A DNA stretch of 64,000 nucleotides from Devosia chinhatensis (GCF_000969445.1 NZ_JZEY01000061.1:480001-544000); one strand, 5' to 3'; positions 55,715-64,000 are shown, numbered from the stretch's first letter. Notes: a model not told the origin generated them from the sequence alone. Numbers and translations are program-made.

Positions 55715-55915
55715 ATGCTTGCGCAGAGTTTTCGCCGCTTCTTCTCCGACCAGACCGGCGCCACAGCCATCGAATACGCCCTTCTGGGCACTCTGATCGC
55801 CGTGGCCCTTGTGGCCAGCTTCACACTATTCGGCGATGCGGTAGCGAATATGTTCGGGACCGGCCCGGGCGGCGCCGGTCAAGTCATTGCCAGCCAGACC
55901 GACAAGATCGAGTGA
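55715..55915 (+). CDS. Flp-type (type IVb) pilin
   Basis: A 66-residue pilin precursor. The leader ends in Gly15 (SDQTG | ATAIEYALL), with the usual Glu at +5 and a 20-residue hydrophobic helix (LLGTLIAVALVASFTLFG). This fits processing by a TadV/CpaA peptidase and assembly by a Tad system. No tad/cpa genes lie nearby, so it is an orphan pilin, or is assembled by machinery elsewhere. Its stop is followed directly by the convergent M48 protease gene. Confidence 0.88.
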   Translation: MLAQSFRRFFSDQTGATAIEYALLGTLIAVALVASFTLFGDAVANMFGTGPGGAGQVIASQTDKIE

Positions 55916-57394
55916 TCAGCGCGAGGCGACGACCTTGTAGCGCTGCCCAGGGACGATCGGATCTCCCGGATAGAGATTGTTGATAATGTAGAAGAGATCC
56001 CGGGCCCCCGAGATATTGGCCATTTGCCGGGCAATGCTGTCGGCACTGTCGCCAGCGCGCGCCGTCACCAGGCGAATGGAAAGTGGCCGGATCTGGTTGA
56101 GATCGGCAGCGTCGGTGCGCCTGAAACTCTGGATCGTCGCCTCGGCGCCCTGCTTGAAACGCTGGCTGTCCGACTTGGCCGCGAAGATGAAGCGATAGAC
56201 TTCGCCATCGAGCCGCATCACCGCGACGCGGAAGAACCATTGGTCGGTCTGGGCGAGACCGGAGGCCATTTCGATGCCGTTATGGCTGTGCGCCGCCACA
56301 GAATCGGCCTTTAGACCGGCAATCCAGCCCGACTTGAGATAGTCGGTGAGCGCCATATTGGGCTGAACCGCCGCGCTGTCGAAACGCACGGCTTCCCCGT
56401 CGCCGGCGACGCCCACCACGGCGCTCTGTGAGTTCTGCAACGTGTAGCCCTGTGGCACGCTGAAGGTGAACTTGGACGCCGAGTGGATGAATCTCTGGCC
56501 AACGATGGTGCCCTGCGAAGGGCTGTCACCAAAGGTGAGTCCTGAAATGGCCGAAAGATAACCCTCGCGGTCGGTTTCGCCGCCCCCCGCCGCCCCGAAC
56601 ATGCTGCGCGAGGTCGTCATGGCCGTCTCGATACGCGACGGCGTCGAAGGGTGGCTGGACAAGAAGCCGTCATCACCCATGCTTGAGCCTGAAGAGAAGG
56701 CTGCGAACCGGCTCATCACCCCAAGAAAGCGTGCCGCCGCCTGCGAATCATAGCCCGCCTTGCCCGCAAACTTGATGCCTTCCCGGTCCGCTTCCAGTTC
56801 CTGGTTCTGGCTGAAAGCCGCCAGCGACTGCCGCGTACGATTGGCGGTGGCATCGGTCGAGGTATCGCCCCCGAAAATTCCGGTGATGACCCGGTCGACG
56901 ATCTGGGTGTTGCGCGTCCTGTCGGTACGCGCCCGGGCGTGACGCAGCGTCACGTGCGCGATTTCGTGCGCCAGGACGGCTGCCAGTTCGCTCGTGTCGG
57001 AAGCCAGGGCCAGAATGCCGCGTGTCACATAGATATAGCCACCCGGCAGCGCGAAGGCATTGACCTCGGACGTATCGAGAATGGTGACCTGGAACTGCGC
57101 ATTGGGCTGGTTTGCGGCAGCTAGCAGGCGCCCCACGATACGCGCGACCATGATTTCCGCCTGTCGGTCTTCATAGACCCCACCATAGGCGGCGATGATG
57201 CGTGGATGTTCGCGCCGTCCGAGAACAGCATCGTCAGGCTCCGTACCGGCAGGCACGACATTGGGCGCAGGATTGTCGCCGGTCCGGCCGACGCTGATAT
57301 TGGACCCAGTCAGCGAAGAGCATGCAGCCAGGGCCACCAGGCTCACAGCCAGGACGCTCAGGCGCAGCACTTTTTTACCAGCAAGCGCTCTCAT
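55916..57394 (-). CDS. M48 family metalloprotease with LysM-like tail (lipoprotein)
   Basis: A 492-residue exported protease. The signal peptide ends in the lipobox LAAC (about residues 19-23), so it is a predicted lipoprotein. The zinc site is HEIAH (in VLAHEIAHVTLRHARA), followed by a conserved glutamate in ELEADREG. A central domain (about 250-400) precedes a LysM-like C-terminal part (ARAGDSADSIARQMA, then NLYPGDPIVPGQRYKVV) that could bind peptidoglycan. It resembles the BepA/LoiP group of envelope-quality-control proteases. I start at ATG 57394, where it overlaps the nuclease stop. The convergent Flp pilin gene abuts its end. Confidence 0.92.
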   Translation of the reverse strand: MRALAGKKVLRLSVLAVSLVALAACSSLTGSNISVGRTGDNPAPNVVPAGTEPDDAVLGRREHPRIIAAYGGVYEDRQAEIMVARIVGRLLAAANQPNAQFQVTILDTSEVNAFALPGGYIYVTRGILALASDTSELAAVLAHEIAHVTLRHARARTDRTRNTQIVDRVITGIFGGDTSTDATANRTRQSLAAFSQNQELEADREGIKFAGKAGYDSQAAARFLGVMSRFAAFSSGSSMGDDGFLSSHPSTPSRIETAMTTSRSMFGAAGGGETDREGYLSAISGLTFGDSPSQGTIVGQRFIHSASKFTFSVPQGYTLQNSQSAVVGVAGDGEAVRFDSAAVQPNMALTDYLKSGWIAGLKADSVAAHSHNGIEMASGLAQTDQWFFRVAVMRLDGEVYRFIFAAKSDSQRFKQGAEATIQSFRRTDAADLNQIRPLSIRLVTARAGDSADSIARQMANISGARDLFYIINNLYPGDPIVPGQRYKVVASR

Positions 57395-58227
57395 GGCCTC
57401 GCCATAACCTCGATCTGCTCGGGATGGGTCACCTCGATGCGCGGACCATCCCGCTCGTCCACCCATCCGCGTATGCGCACCAGCGCACCTTCCAATGCCA
57501 ACGGATCGAGACCGTCGCGCTCGAACAAGCGGAGCGCGGGAGCCTCGATCACGGCGGTGAAGTCTTCTTTCCAGAACCGACCGAAATTGAGATAGACGCG
57601 CGGCCCGCTTTTTTCGGCCAGCAGCACCCGTCCTTCGACCAGTTCGTAATCGCCCACCCGCGCCAACAGGGCATCAGGGCGATCCGCCGCCTGCACGCTG
57701 TAATAGGGATCGGCCCAGATGCCAAGCCGCTGCGCCCGCGCCTGCGTTTCTCCCGAGAAAAGTTGATCGAGGCAGTTGCGGTTGTCAGGGAAGGAATAGA
57801 CCCTCGCCAATCCATTGGCGACCATCTGATATTGAGCCCAGACCTCGCCCTCCTCGCGATCGACGAAAAGATGGGCCAGGGCACGACCATAGCGGTCTTT
57901 TTCCTCGCCGCCATAGCCGAGCCGAGCCGTCTTGCCCAGGGCGAGGGCAGAGAGCGCTGCCTTTGATTCTTCCGCCAGGGGCCAGGCCTCAAACCCTTCG
58001 CGACCCAGCGGCAGCTTGGGCGCCTGCGTGCCGATAAGCCGGACCACCAGGCCCGAATCGAGCATTACGGTGTCCCCGTCGACAATTTCGGTGACCTGAC
58101 CGGCCTGCACCATGCGAAGCCCTTCGCAGGCCATGCCGGGCACGATGCTGGTCAACATAGTCGCGGCGAAGGAGGCGAGGGCGGTGCGACGCAAACGAAG
58201 TACCCCAAAAAAGACTTCGTTCACCAT
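57391..58227 (-). CDS. Thermonuclease (SNase-like) family protein
   Basis: A 278-residue protein with a staphylococcal-nuclease fold. GQVTEIVDGDTVML (about 45-58), VVRLIGTQAPKLPLG, the EEKDRYGRALAHLFV segment and WAQYQMVANGLARVYSFP are typical. A hydrophobic N-terminal segment (about 14-33, ALASFAATMLTSIVPGMA) suggests export. The C-terminal extension (about 165-278) shows beta repeats and ends in RIRGWVDERDGPRIEVTHPEQI, an OB-like part. It may degrade extracellular or periplasmic nucleic acids. The stop overlaps the protease start (ATGA), so both proteins are made together. Confidence 0.88.
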   Translation of the reverse strand: MVNEVFFGVLRLRRTALASFAATMLTSIVPGMACEGLRMVQAGQVTEIVDGDTVMLDSGLVVRLIGTQAPKLPLGREGFEAWPLAEESKAALSALALGKTARLGYGGEEKDRYGRALAHLFVDREEGEVWAQYQMVANGLARVYSFPDNRNCLDQLFSGETQARAQRLGIWADPYYSVQAADRPDALLARVGDYELVEGRVLLAEKSGPRVYLNFGRFWKEDFTAVIEAPALRLFERDGLDPLALEGALVRIRGWVDERDGPRIEVTHPEQIEVMARP

Positions 58228-58265
58228 GCACACGAATAAGGCAAAAAATGATTACCGGCACGATC

Positions 58266-59984
58266 TCAGATGGTTCGAGCCGTCCCGAGATAGGCCCGCC
58301 AGCCACCGAAATGACTGATATCTTCGGCATTTTTGACCGCTTCCGCCTCAACGAGGAAGCCCTTTGTCGCTGTGCCATCGTCCAGATTGAGCGTCCCGAT
58401 GCCGAGCGGCGCGGGAATGGCGGCGACGAATCGACCGAAAGCGTCCGGAGGCAGAGCCCAAACTTCGGCGGCAATGGCCTGCCCTTCGCCCGGAGCGACC
58501 CGCAAGAGGCCCGGCTTGGGCGGCACCGTCCCATTCAGGGCGAAAAAGCGGTAATCGGGCAGCGTCTGCACATTGCGCAGATAAACACCCCCTGCTGCCA
58601 CAAGGTCACCATTGAGCGGCAAGCCGCTGAGATGAGCTCCGACCACGGCCAACTCGATATGCCCGGGGCACCCCCGCACCGGACCAGCGCTTCTCCCCTT
58701 TTCCAGCCCACTGGCCAGACCGGCAAGGTAACCGTCACTGCCTGCCGGCCCAATCAGCGTCAGGCTCGATGGCAATCCGTCCGATCTCTTGCCCACGGGC
58801 ACGGAGATTGCTGCCATATCCAGCAGATTGACGAAGTTGGTATAGGCGCCAAGGTTTGAATTGTAACGCACAGGCTCATCCTCGAGCTCGGCGAGTGTAT
58901 AGAAGCGCGTGACTGTAGGCACGGCCAGCACGTCCACCGCCGACAGGATAGGAGCCAGCGCGGCCCGATAGTCGGCCAGCTTGTAAAATGCCTCGAACGC
59001 AGAGACAGCATCATGGTGGCGCGCTCCCCCGATAATGGACCGCGTGACCGGATGGAGCGCGTCGGGGTCATTCTCGATCAATGGCTTGACCGTAGCATAG
59101 CGCTCCGCGACCCAGGGCCCGTCGTAAAGCAGGCGTGCCACGGCGTGAAAGGGCTCGAAATCGATCGGAACGAGCGTGGCGCCGCGATCCGCGAGTGTTT
59201 CGAGATCGCGGCTATAGGCAACCTCTGACAAGACGTCGCCAAAGAACTGCCTTTGTGCGTCCATCGGAACGCCGACCCGCAGTGTCGGAGGAAAGCCGCA
59301 AGGCATTGGCGCTGGTAGGTGACGCGAGAATCCATCCCTGGGGTCGAACCCGGCAAGGGTTTCAGTGACCTTTCTGGCTGTTTCCACATCGCGGGCGAAC
59401 ACCGAAATGGTGTCGAGCGTCCGACAGGCAGGAACCATGCCGATGGAGGAGATGAGGCCAAGGCTCGGCTTGAGACCGACAATCCCATTGAGCCCGGCCG
59501 GGACGCGGCCCGACCCGGCCGTATCGGTGCCCAACGCCGCATCCACGATACCGGCCGCCACGGCCACCGCCGACCCGGAACTGGACCCTCCGGGAATGAG
59601 ATCGGCCCGCAAGGCATTGCGAGGCACCCCATAGGGAGAGCGCACACCCACGAGCCCGGTAGCGAACTGGTCCAGATTCGTCTTTCCCATCACAATGGCC
59701 CCGGCCGCTTCGAGCTTGCTCACCGCTTCCGCAGATCGATCCGGGATATGAGAAAAGGCAGGACAGGCCGCTGTCGTCGGCAACCCTGCCACGTCGATAT
59801 TGTCCTTGACCGCCACCACCATGCCGAAGAGAGGCCGGCCCTGGCTACCCTGCGCCTCCAACGTTGCGGCCTCCTCGATGGCCTGAACTTCAGGCTTTAA
59901 GGCCAAGAAGAGAGCCGGGTCGTCATAACGGGCCAAGGCCGCATAGGCGGCACGGACCGCGTCGGTCGGAAGGAGCATGCTCAC
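58266..59984 (-). CDS. atzF: Allophanate hydrolase (AtzF-like)
   Basis: A 572-residue amidase-signature enzyme converting allophanate to CO2 and ammonia, the second step of urea amidolyase metabolism. The triad is visible: Lys60 (AVKDNIDVAG), Ser134 in GGSSSGS and the nucleophile Ser158 in DTAGSGR. The C-terminal domain (about 460-572: ELAVVGAHLSGLPLNGDL and GFLVEAEAVKNAEDISHFGGW, given in parts) is the AtzF-specific decarboxylating domain. In most genomes it lies beside urea carboxylase or a transporter; here it is alone, divergent from a DUF72 gene. Its upstream region carries inverted repeats. Confidence 0.92.
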   Translation of the reverse strand: MSMLLPTDAVRAAYAALARYDDPALFLALKPEVQAIEEAATLEAQGSQGRPLFGMVVAVKDNIDVAGLPTTAACPAFSHIPDRSAEAVSKLEAAGAIVMGKTNLDQFATGLVGVRSPYGVPRNALRADLIPGGSSSGSAVAVAAGIVDAALGTDTAGSGRVPAGLNGIVGLKPSLGLISSIGMVPACRTLDTISVFARDVETARKVTETLAGFDPRDGFSRHLPAPMPCGFPPTLRVGVPMDAQRQFFGDVLSEVAYSRDLETLADRGATLVPIDFEPFHAVARLLYDGPWVAERYATVKPLIENDPDALHPVTRSIIGGARHHDAVSAFEAFYKLADYRAALAPILSAVDVLAVPTVTRFYTLAELEDEPVRYNSNLGAYTNFVNLLDMAAISVPVGKRSDGLPSSLTLIGPAGSDGYLAGLASGLEKGRSAGPVRGCPGHIELAVVGAHLSGLPLNGDLVAAGGVYLRNVQTLPDYRFFALNGTVPPKPGLLRVAPGEGQAIAAEVWALPPDAFGRFVAAIPAPLGIGTLNLDDGTATKGFLVEAEAVKNAEDISHFGGWRAYLGTARTI

Positions 59985-60005
59985 GACAAATATCTGCCCA
60001 TAAAT

Positions 60006-60064
60006 TGCACTTAGGAAACAGTACTGCGCATAATAAGTGCAGGTAAAGCCTTATTGTACACAAT
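60006..60064. promoter_or_regulatory. Inverted repeats in the atzF/DUF72 divergent region
   Basis: TGCACTTA (60006-60013) and TAAGTGCA (60034-60041) form a perfect 8-bp inverted pair with 20 bases between them. A second site, ATTGT-AC-ACAAT (60053-60064), is a symmetric GntR-like half-site pair. Both lie in the 145-base gap between divergent starts (59984 and 60130), where both promoters must be. This is a plausible control region for the allophanate hydrolase. Confidence 0.45.
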
Positions 60065-60129
60065 GTGGAGTATGTGGTGTGGATTGCAAAAGGCTTGTCG
60101 TTGCGTCAGGCTCCGGTAAGGAGAAAGCC

Positions 60130-60960
60130 ATGACCACTAAGGGCGTGATCAGGACTGGCACAGCAGGATGGGTCTATGCCCCCTGGCGCGGTACCTTTTA
60201 TCCGCAAGGTCTGGTTCAAAAGCACGAACTCGCCTACGCAAGCGCCCATCTCACCAGTATCGAGATCAACGCCACCTTCCGCGCCAATCAGAAACCGGAG
60301 AGCTTTGCGCGTTGGGCTGCGGCCAGCCCTGAGACTTTTCGCTTTTCGATCAAGGGTCCGCAATTGGTCACCCATATCCGGCGCCTTAAGAATTGTCGGA
60401 CCGAGCTCGCCACATTCCTTGCGTCCGGCCCCTTGGCCTTGGGCAGCCGGCTTGGCCCCTTTGTCTGGCAATTGCCACCCAACCTGCCCTTCGACCCAGA
60501 GACCTTCGCAGACTTTCTTGCCCTTCTTCCCAAATCGGTGAAGGACTACCAGGCGCTCGCCGCCGAGGCGGACACGTCGCGCGGCCCGACGCACCTCGAT
60601 GCAACCGGCGTCGAGGCCATCCGCCATGCCATAGAGCCCCGCCACGAAAGTTTCGACAGCGCTGAGGCCGAGGCACTTTTGCAGAAGCATAATGTGGCTC
60701 GCGTCATTGTCGACACGATCGAGCATCCTTCCCGAACGCTCACCGCAGACTTTGCCTATTGCCGGCTGCAGGGCCCGGCACGGCCTGACGCGCAAGGTTA
60801 TGGCGCCAAAGACCTCGCTGACTGGGCTAGCACTATGGCAGGCTGGCGCGACGAGGGGCATGACGTCTTTGCCTATTTCGTCCACGAGGACAAATTGCAC
60901 GCCCCTGCCAATGCCATCGCTTTGCGCAAGGCCCTAGGCATCGCCTTGCCGAATGACTGA
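60130..60960 (+). CDS. DUF72 family protein
   Basis: A 276-residue TIM-barrel-like protein of unknown function. The N-terminal IRTGTAGWVYAPWRGTFYP is the family signature (TGTSGWxYxxWxGxFYP). Other conserved parts are LTSIEINATFRAN, FRFSIKGP, LGPFVWQLPPN, EPRHESF and the final YFVHEDKLHAPANA. No catalytic activity is established. ATG 60130 has an ideal AAGGAG; the frame extends upstream only by chance. It is divergent from atzF and followed after 84 bases by dsbB. Confidence 0.9.
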   Translation: MTTKGVIRTGTAGWVYAPWRGTFYPQGLVQKHELAYASAHLTSIEINATFRANQKPESFARWAAASPETFRFSIKGPQLVTHIRRLKNCRTELATFLASGPLALGSRLGPFVWQLPPNLPFDPETFADFLALLPKSVKDYQALAAEADTSRGPTHLDATGVEAIRHAIEPRHESFDSAEAEALLQKHNVARVIVDTIEHPSRTLTADFAYCRLQGPARPDAQGYGAKDLADWASTMAGWRDEGHDVFAYFVHEDKLHAPANAIALRKALGIALPND

Positions 60961-61044
60961 TCACGAGGCCGTTCCCGTCTGGCTTTTGGCCCGATCGGGG
61001 TCTATTGGCCTCCTGCACTATTCAGCGTCACCCGAGACTGCGTC

Positions 61045-61548
61045 ATGACCAAAGCCCGCCCCCTGGACAAACTGGCCACCTTCCTTGCTCTTCTTCTGGG
61101 CCTTGCCACCATTCTGGGGGCGCTGGGAAGCCAATATATCGGCGGATTGCAACCTTGCGAATTGTGCCTCGAACAGCGCCTGCCCTATTATTGGGCGCTG
61201 CCGGTCCTGGCGCTTGTGCTGATCCTCTGGAACCGGCTGCCCCTGCCGGTCTGGTATCTCGGCATGGCCATTGCCACTGCGCTCTTTGCCTGGGGCGCCT
61301 ACCTCGGCATCTTCCATTCGGGTGTCGAATGGGGCTTCTGGCCAGGCCCGACCGCCTGTTCGGGCGTCGGCGCCCCAGGCGGCCTCACGCTCGATTCCCT
61401 GGACAACCTGCAGCCCGTCATCGGCTGCGATGTCGTTCAGTTCAGGTTCCTGGGCCTGTCACTGGCTGGATATAATGCGCTGGCCTGCCTTGCCATTGTC
61501 GGCCTGCTGGCCAGCGCCATGCTGTTCCAGTTCCGTAGCCGTCGCTAG
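61045..61548 (+). CDS. DsbB-family disulfide bond formation protein
   Basis: A 167-residue inner-membrane protein with four predicted helices (about 8-30, 46-62, 66-86 and 140-160). Between helices 1 and 2 it has the redox pair CELC ([15 protein letters not shown]); between helices 3 and 4 there is a second pair, TACSG and IGCDV. It fits the quinone-linked oxidase that reoxidises DsbA in the periplasm. A DsbA partner is not encoded here. The stop overlaps the convergent chemoreceptor stop by four bases. Confidence 0.92.
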   Translation: MTKARPLDKLATFLALLLGLATILGALGSQYIGGLQPCELCLEQRLPYYWALPVLALVLILWNRLPLPVWYLGMAIATALFAWGAYLGIFHSGVEWGFWPGPTACSGVGAPGGLTLDSLDNLQPVIGCDVVQFRFLGLSLAGYNALACLAIVGLLASAMLFQFRSRR

Positions 61549-63329
61549 AACTCGCTCCAGTCCGCAGATATTGCCGCATTACCTTGCTGGCCATAGGTGC
61601 GCGCTGGCCGTGCTTTGCCTTTGCTGCCGCTTACGACCTTGAGGCTGACCTCGTCGGCTTCCGATCCTGTCTTGAACACCGCCACGATGCGGTCGAGCTC
61701 GCTGGCCTGCGTTTCGGTCTGCTCGATGGCGGCGTTGGTTTCCTCGACCAGCGCTGCGTTGTGCTGGGTCATCTCATCCATCTGCCGAACGGCGACGGTG
61801 ACTTCGGACAGGGCGCGAGACTGTTCCTGATTGGCGCGGGCGATGGCGTCGATCAGCCCTGCGCTCTCTTCCGCCCCCAAAAGGATGTCGGCCAGTCGCG
61901 CTGCGGCCTTCGCTACCAGATGAGCCCCAGTGCGCACTTCCCCCGCGCTGGCCTCGATCAGCGATTTCACATCCGAAGAGGCTTCCGCTGCGCTCTGCGC
62001 CAGCCGGCGCACTTCCACGGCCACTACGGCAAAGCCCTTGCCGGCCTCGCCCGCGCGCGCCGCCTCCACCGAGGCGTTGAGAGCCAGGAGGTTGGTCTGG
62101 AATGCTATATCGTCGATGAGGCCGATAATGTTGGAGATCTTGCTCGAGGAGGCCTCGATGGCCGCCATGGCCCGGGTTGCATCGTCCATCACCCCGCCTC
62201 CCTCGGCCGCGCTTTGCGCCAGCGCTCGAGCCTTGTCGCTTGCACTGGCAGCCCGGCCGGCATTCTCGCTGACCGTCCCGGACAATTGCTCGACGGCCGC
62301 CGATGTTTCTTCGATCGTCGCTGCTTGCTTGGTAGTGCGGCTGGAAAGATCGTTTGCCCCGGCCAGGATTTCGGCGGTTGCGGTCCGGACCCCGCGCGAT
62401 GCGCGACGCAGCCCCGACACGATATCCTGCAACTGGCCGAGCGAATCGTTGAACGCCGTCCGCAAATTCTCGTATTGCCCGGTGAAGACGGCATCGATCC
62501 GTCCGCCCAGATCGCCCCCGGCCATGCGTGCCAGCGAGGTGGTCAATTCCTGGATGATCCCCTCCGCCCGCTTCCGGTCGGTAATATCGGTCGCAAACTT
62601 GATGACTTTCACCACCTGTCCGGACGCATCGAAGATCGGATTGTAGCTGGCCTGGATCCAGACTTCCCGGCCACCCTTGCCGAAACGCTCGAACTCGGCA
62701 GCCACATATTCCCCCGAGCGCAGCGTTTCCCAGAAGCGGCGATAATCGGAAGAGCTCGCATAATCGGCCGCGCAGAACATGGAATGATGCTTGCCGGCGA
62801 TTTCATCGAGCCGATAGCCCAGCGTGCTGAGAAAATTGTCGTTGGCGGTCAGGATGATTCCATCCACGCTAAAGGCAATGACGGCCTGGGCGCGCGAGAT
62901 CGCTGCGATCTGGGCGTCGTTATCGGCGGCTTGCTGCTTTTGCGCGGTGATGTCGGTCGCCAACTTGACGACACTGACCGGTCGGCCGGCACGATCCAGC
63001 ACCGGATTATAGCTTGCCTGGATCCACACTTCGCGCCCGCCTTTGGCGAGCCTTCGGTACACAGCGGACTGGAATTCCCCTCGCCCAAGGCGACCCCAGA
63101 ACTGCTTGTAATCCTCGCTGGCCGCATAGGAAGCCTCGCAGAACATCGAGTGGTGACGGCCCAGCACCTCTTCGAGCTGATAACCCATCGTCTTGAGAAA
63201 ATTCTCGTTCGCAGTGATTATCGTGCCATCGAGCTTGAACTCGATGACGGCCTGACTGCGTAAAATTGCGTCGAGCTTGGCGCGTTCGCTGCCGCCACCT
63301 GCCTTCCGCCTGAAGGGAAAGTCCACCAT
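61545..63329 (-). CDS. Soluble double-PAS methyl-accepting chemotaxis protein (AerC-like)
   Basis: A 594-residue chemoreceptor without a transmembrane segment. Two PAS domains (about 20-135 and 142-257) are strongly alike and both contain the segment GKHHSMFC or GRHHSMFC plus [13 protein letters not shown], so one arose by duplication of the other. A HAMP-like region with [13 protein letters not shown] follows (about 280-310). The signalling domain (about 340-540) has the hairpin tip [20 protein letters not shown]. The protein ends in SADWSEF: the xWxxF tail resembles the CheR/CheB-binding pentapeptide. Energy or redox taxis similar to AerC is likely; the cofactor (flavin or heme) is unknown. 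Confidence 0.93.
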   Translation of the reverse strand: MVDFPFRRKAGGGSERAKLDAILRSQAVIEFKLDGTIITANENFLKTMGYQLEEVLGRHHSMFCEASYAASEDYKQFWGRLGRGEFQSAVYRRLAKGGREVWIQASYNPVLDRAGRPVSVVKLATDITAQKQQAADNDAQIAAISRAQAVIAFSVDGIILTANDNFLSTLGYRLDEIAGKHHSMFCAADYASSSDYRRFWETLRSGEYVAAEFERFGKGGREVWIQASYNPIFDASGQVVKVIKFATDITDRKRAEGIIQELTTSLARMAGGDLGGRIDAVFTGQYENLRTAFNDSLGQLQDIVSGLRRASRGVRTATAEILAGANDLSSRTTKQAATIEETSAAVEQLSGTVSENAGRAASASDKARALAQSAAEGGGVMDDATRAMAAIEASSSKISNIIGLIDDIAFQTNLLALNASVEAARAGEAGKGFAVVAVEVRRLAQSAAEASSDVKSLIEASAGEVRTGAHLVAKAAARLADILLGAEESAGLIDAIARANQEQSRALSEVTVAVRQMDEMTQHNAALVEETNAAIEQTETQASELDRIVAVFKTGSEADEVSLKVVSGSKGKARPARTYGQQGNAAISADWSEF

Positions 63330-63338
63330 TGTACACCC

Positions 63339-63352
63339 CCGGAAATTTCCGG
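63339..63352. promoter_or_regulatory. 14-bp perfect palindrome before the chemoreceptor start
   Basis: CCGGAAATTTCCGG is a perfect palindrome ten bases ahead of the ATG, and its end touches the G-rich likely ribosome-binding site (GGGGG). It could be an operator or a leader element affecting translation. A short TAGTA/TACTA pair lies further upstream, near 63414-63428. Confidence 0.5.
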
Positions 63353-63541
63353 ATACTGTAATTGACGGACCAAATACTGCACCCGATCGGTTAATCCGAA
63401 GTTTAGCCGGATTTAGTAATTTATACTATGAAGCATCACGTGGTCGAACCCTAATTTCTTTAGGTATCAACGAGTGCGAGAGGTGTATTTAACACAAGCT
63501 TTCTTGGATAAAGGTCACGACGCGCGATCAAGTTGACAACG

Positions 63542-63565
63542 AAAAAGGGGGCATCGCTGCCCCCT
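63542..63565 (-). terminator. Intrinsic terminator of the partial chemoreceptor gene
   Basis: A perfect 8-bp stem AGGGGGCA/TGCCCCCT with a 4-base loop. On the minus strand it is followed by TTTTTC. It lies 27 bases beyond the stop of the gene at 63593. Confidence 0.85.
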
Positions 63566-63592
63566 CAAACATTCCCTTGCGGCGTCCTCGCT

Positions 63593-64000
63593 CTAGAATT
63601 CAGACCAATCCGAGGCGATCGCGGCATTGCCCTGGCTGAGATAGGAGCGCGCGGCATGGCGCATCTTCTCGGTCCTGGCGCGCTGTGCCGGTTGCGCCTG
63701 AGGCGCCTCCGCCTGCTGAGCCTCGCCGTCGATGGTGAACACGTCCACCACCTTGTCCAGCGCGCTGGCCTGGCCTTCAGTCTGCTCGATGGCCGCGTTC
63801 GTTTCCTCCACCAGAGCCGCATTGTGCTGGGTCATCTCGTCCAGCGTGCGAACGGCTACGCTCACTTCCTCGATCGCAGTCGCTTGCGCCTTGGATGCGC
63901 GTGCGATCGCCTGCATGAGACCCGCATTCTGGGTAACGGCGCCGAGCATGTCGCGCAATTGCCCCGAAGCACTGGACACAAGATCGGAGCCGGTCTTGAC
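63593..64000 (-). CDS. Methyl-accepting chemotaxis protein, C-terminal part (cut by window edge)
   Basis: The last 135 or so residues of a second chemoreceptor. The coding frame stays open to base 64000 (VKTGSDLVSSASGQLRDM). It contains the C-terminal methylation helix region (AIARASKAQATAIEEVSVAV and [20 protein letters not shown]) and a flexible Gln/Ala-rich linker ending in YLSQGNAAIASDWSEF. That last stretch matches the end of the neighbouring receptor, so the two are paralogues sharing a tail that may bind the adaptation enzymes. The sensor half lies beyond the window. Confidence 0.92.
   Translation of the reverse strand, partial: VKTGSDLVSSASGQLRDMLGAVTQNAGLMQAIARASKAQATAIEEVSVAVRTLDEMTQHNAALVEETNAAIEQTEGQASALDKVVDVFTIDGEAQQAEAPQAQPAQRARTEKMRHAARSYLSQGNAAIASDWSEF

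Noticed and set aside
61584..63263. Plus-strand frame of 559 codons across the double-PAS receptor
   Set aside because: It is antisense to a clear chemoreceptor gene and shows no protein pattern.
1..64000. CRISPR arrays, tRNA, rRNA or tmRNA genes
   Set aside because: No regularly spaced repeats were seen, and no cloverleaf with a GTTCGA-type T arm and CCA end was found in the gaps.
1..64000. Mobile elements, restriction-modification, toxin-antitoxin or phage-defence genes
   Set aside because: No transposase, phage structural gene, methylase-endonuclease pair or toxin-antitoxin pair was recognised. The only recombinase is XerD, a housekeeping protein.

Overview
The window is an ordinary, gene-dense, GC-rich stretch of a bacterial chromosome. 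Several features point to an alphaproteobacterium of the order Hyphomicrobiales (Rhizobiales): the block lysC-ptsP-prfA-prmC-DUF4167 next to clpB; aerobic cobaltochelatase cobS/cobT beside a J-domain protein and bolA; aroK-aroB-CorC; the small membrane protein ahead of xerD followed by accA; argJ-GNAT-mutT; and FdxA, CarD and DUF1178 proteins. The protein sequences look Devosiaceae-like to me, but that genus-level guess comes from memory and was not tested. I found no rRNA, tRNA, CRISPR array, insertion sequence, prophage or defence island.

Layout. 1-10.5 kb is housekeeping on the minus strand: the end of an M23 endopeptidase (+), a VOC protein, clpB, DUF4167, prmC, prfA, ptsP and lysC. 10.6-17.7 kb is mostly plus strand: ubiG, an outer-membrane beta-barrel, a heme oxygenase overlapping a bacteriophytochrome histidine kinase (a complete red-light sensor module that makes its own biliverdin), ilvD with an unusual repeat-palindrome ahead of its promoter, and a 50-residue membrane protein. 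17.9-24.3 kb (minus) holds a MacA/MacB-like three-gene exporter, an aldo/keto reductase, DUF1178, a nitrilase-family amidase, glutaredoxin and ComF. 24.3-31.2 kb carries a methyltransferase, a short P-loop remnant, a cupin, CarD, FdxA, GNAT, an S4 protein and a large SUV3-like helicase.

31.6-45 kb: a SnoaL-like protein, a DUF3108 protein, rpmB, a VUT-family (queuosine precursor) transporter behind a highly structured leader, a phytase-like esterase, cobT, cobS, a J-domain protein, bolA, the aroK-aroB-corC operon, a small membrane protein with xerD, and accA behind a hairpin/direct-repeat leader. 45-58 kb: an L,D-transpeptidase-like lipoprotein, an unknown membrane protein, a PpiC-type isomerase divergent from secA, a BCCT transporter, argJ-GNAT-mutT, a lone Flp pilin, and an M48 protease overlapping a nuclease. 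58-64 kb: a stand-alone allophanate hydrolase divergent from a DUF72 protein, dsbB, a soluble double-PAS chemoreceptor, and the end of a second chemoreceptor cut by the window edge. Both receptors end in the same kind of xWxxF tail.

No wholly new multi-gene system is evident. The best leads are non-coding: the leader of the VUT transporter (33.7-33.9 kb), the TACGG repeat at ilvD, the accA leader and the palindrome over the chemoreceptor start. Two short proteins (17.5 kb and 25.1 kb) are also worth checking. All start choices, promoters and hairpins were read by eye, without any search or folding program.
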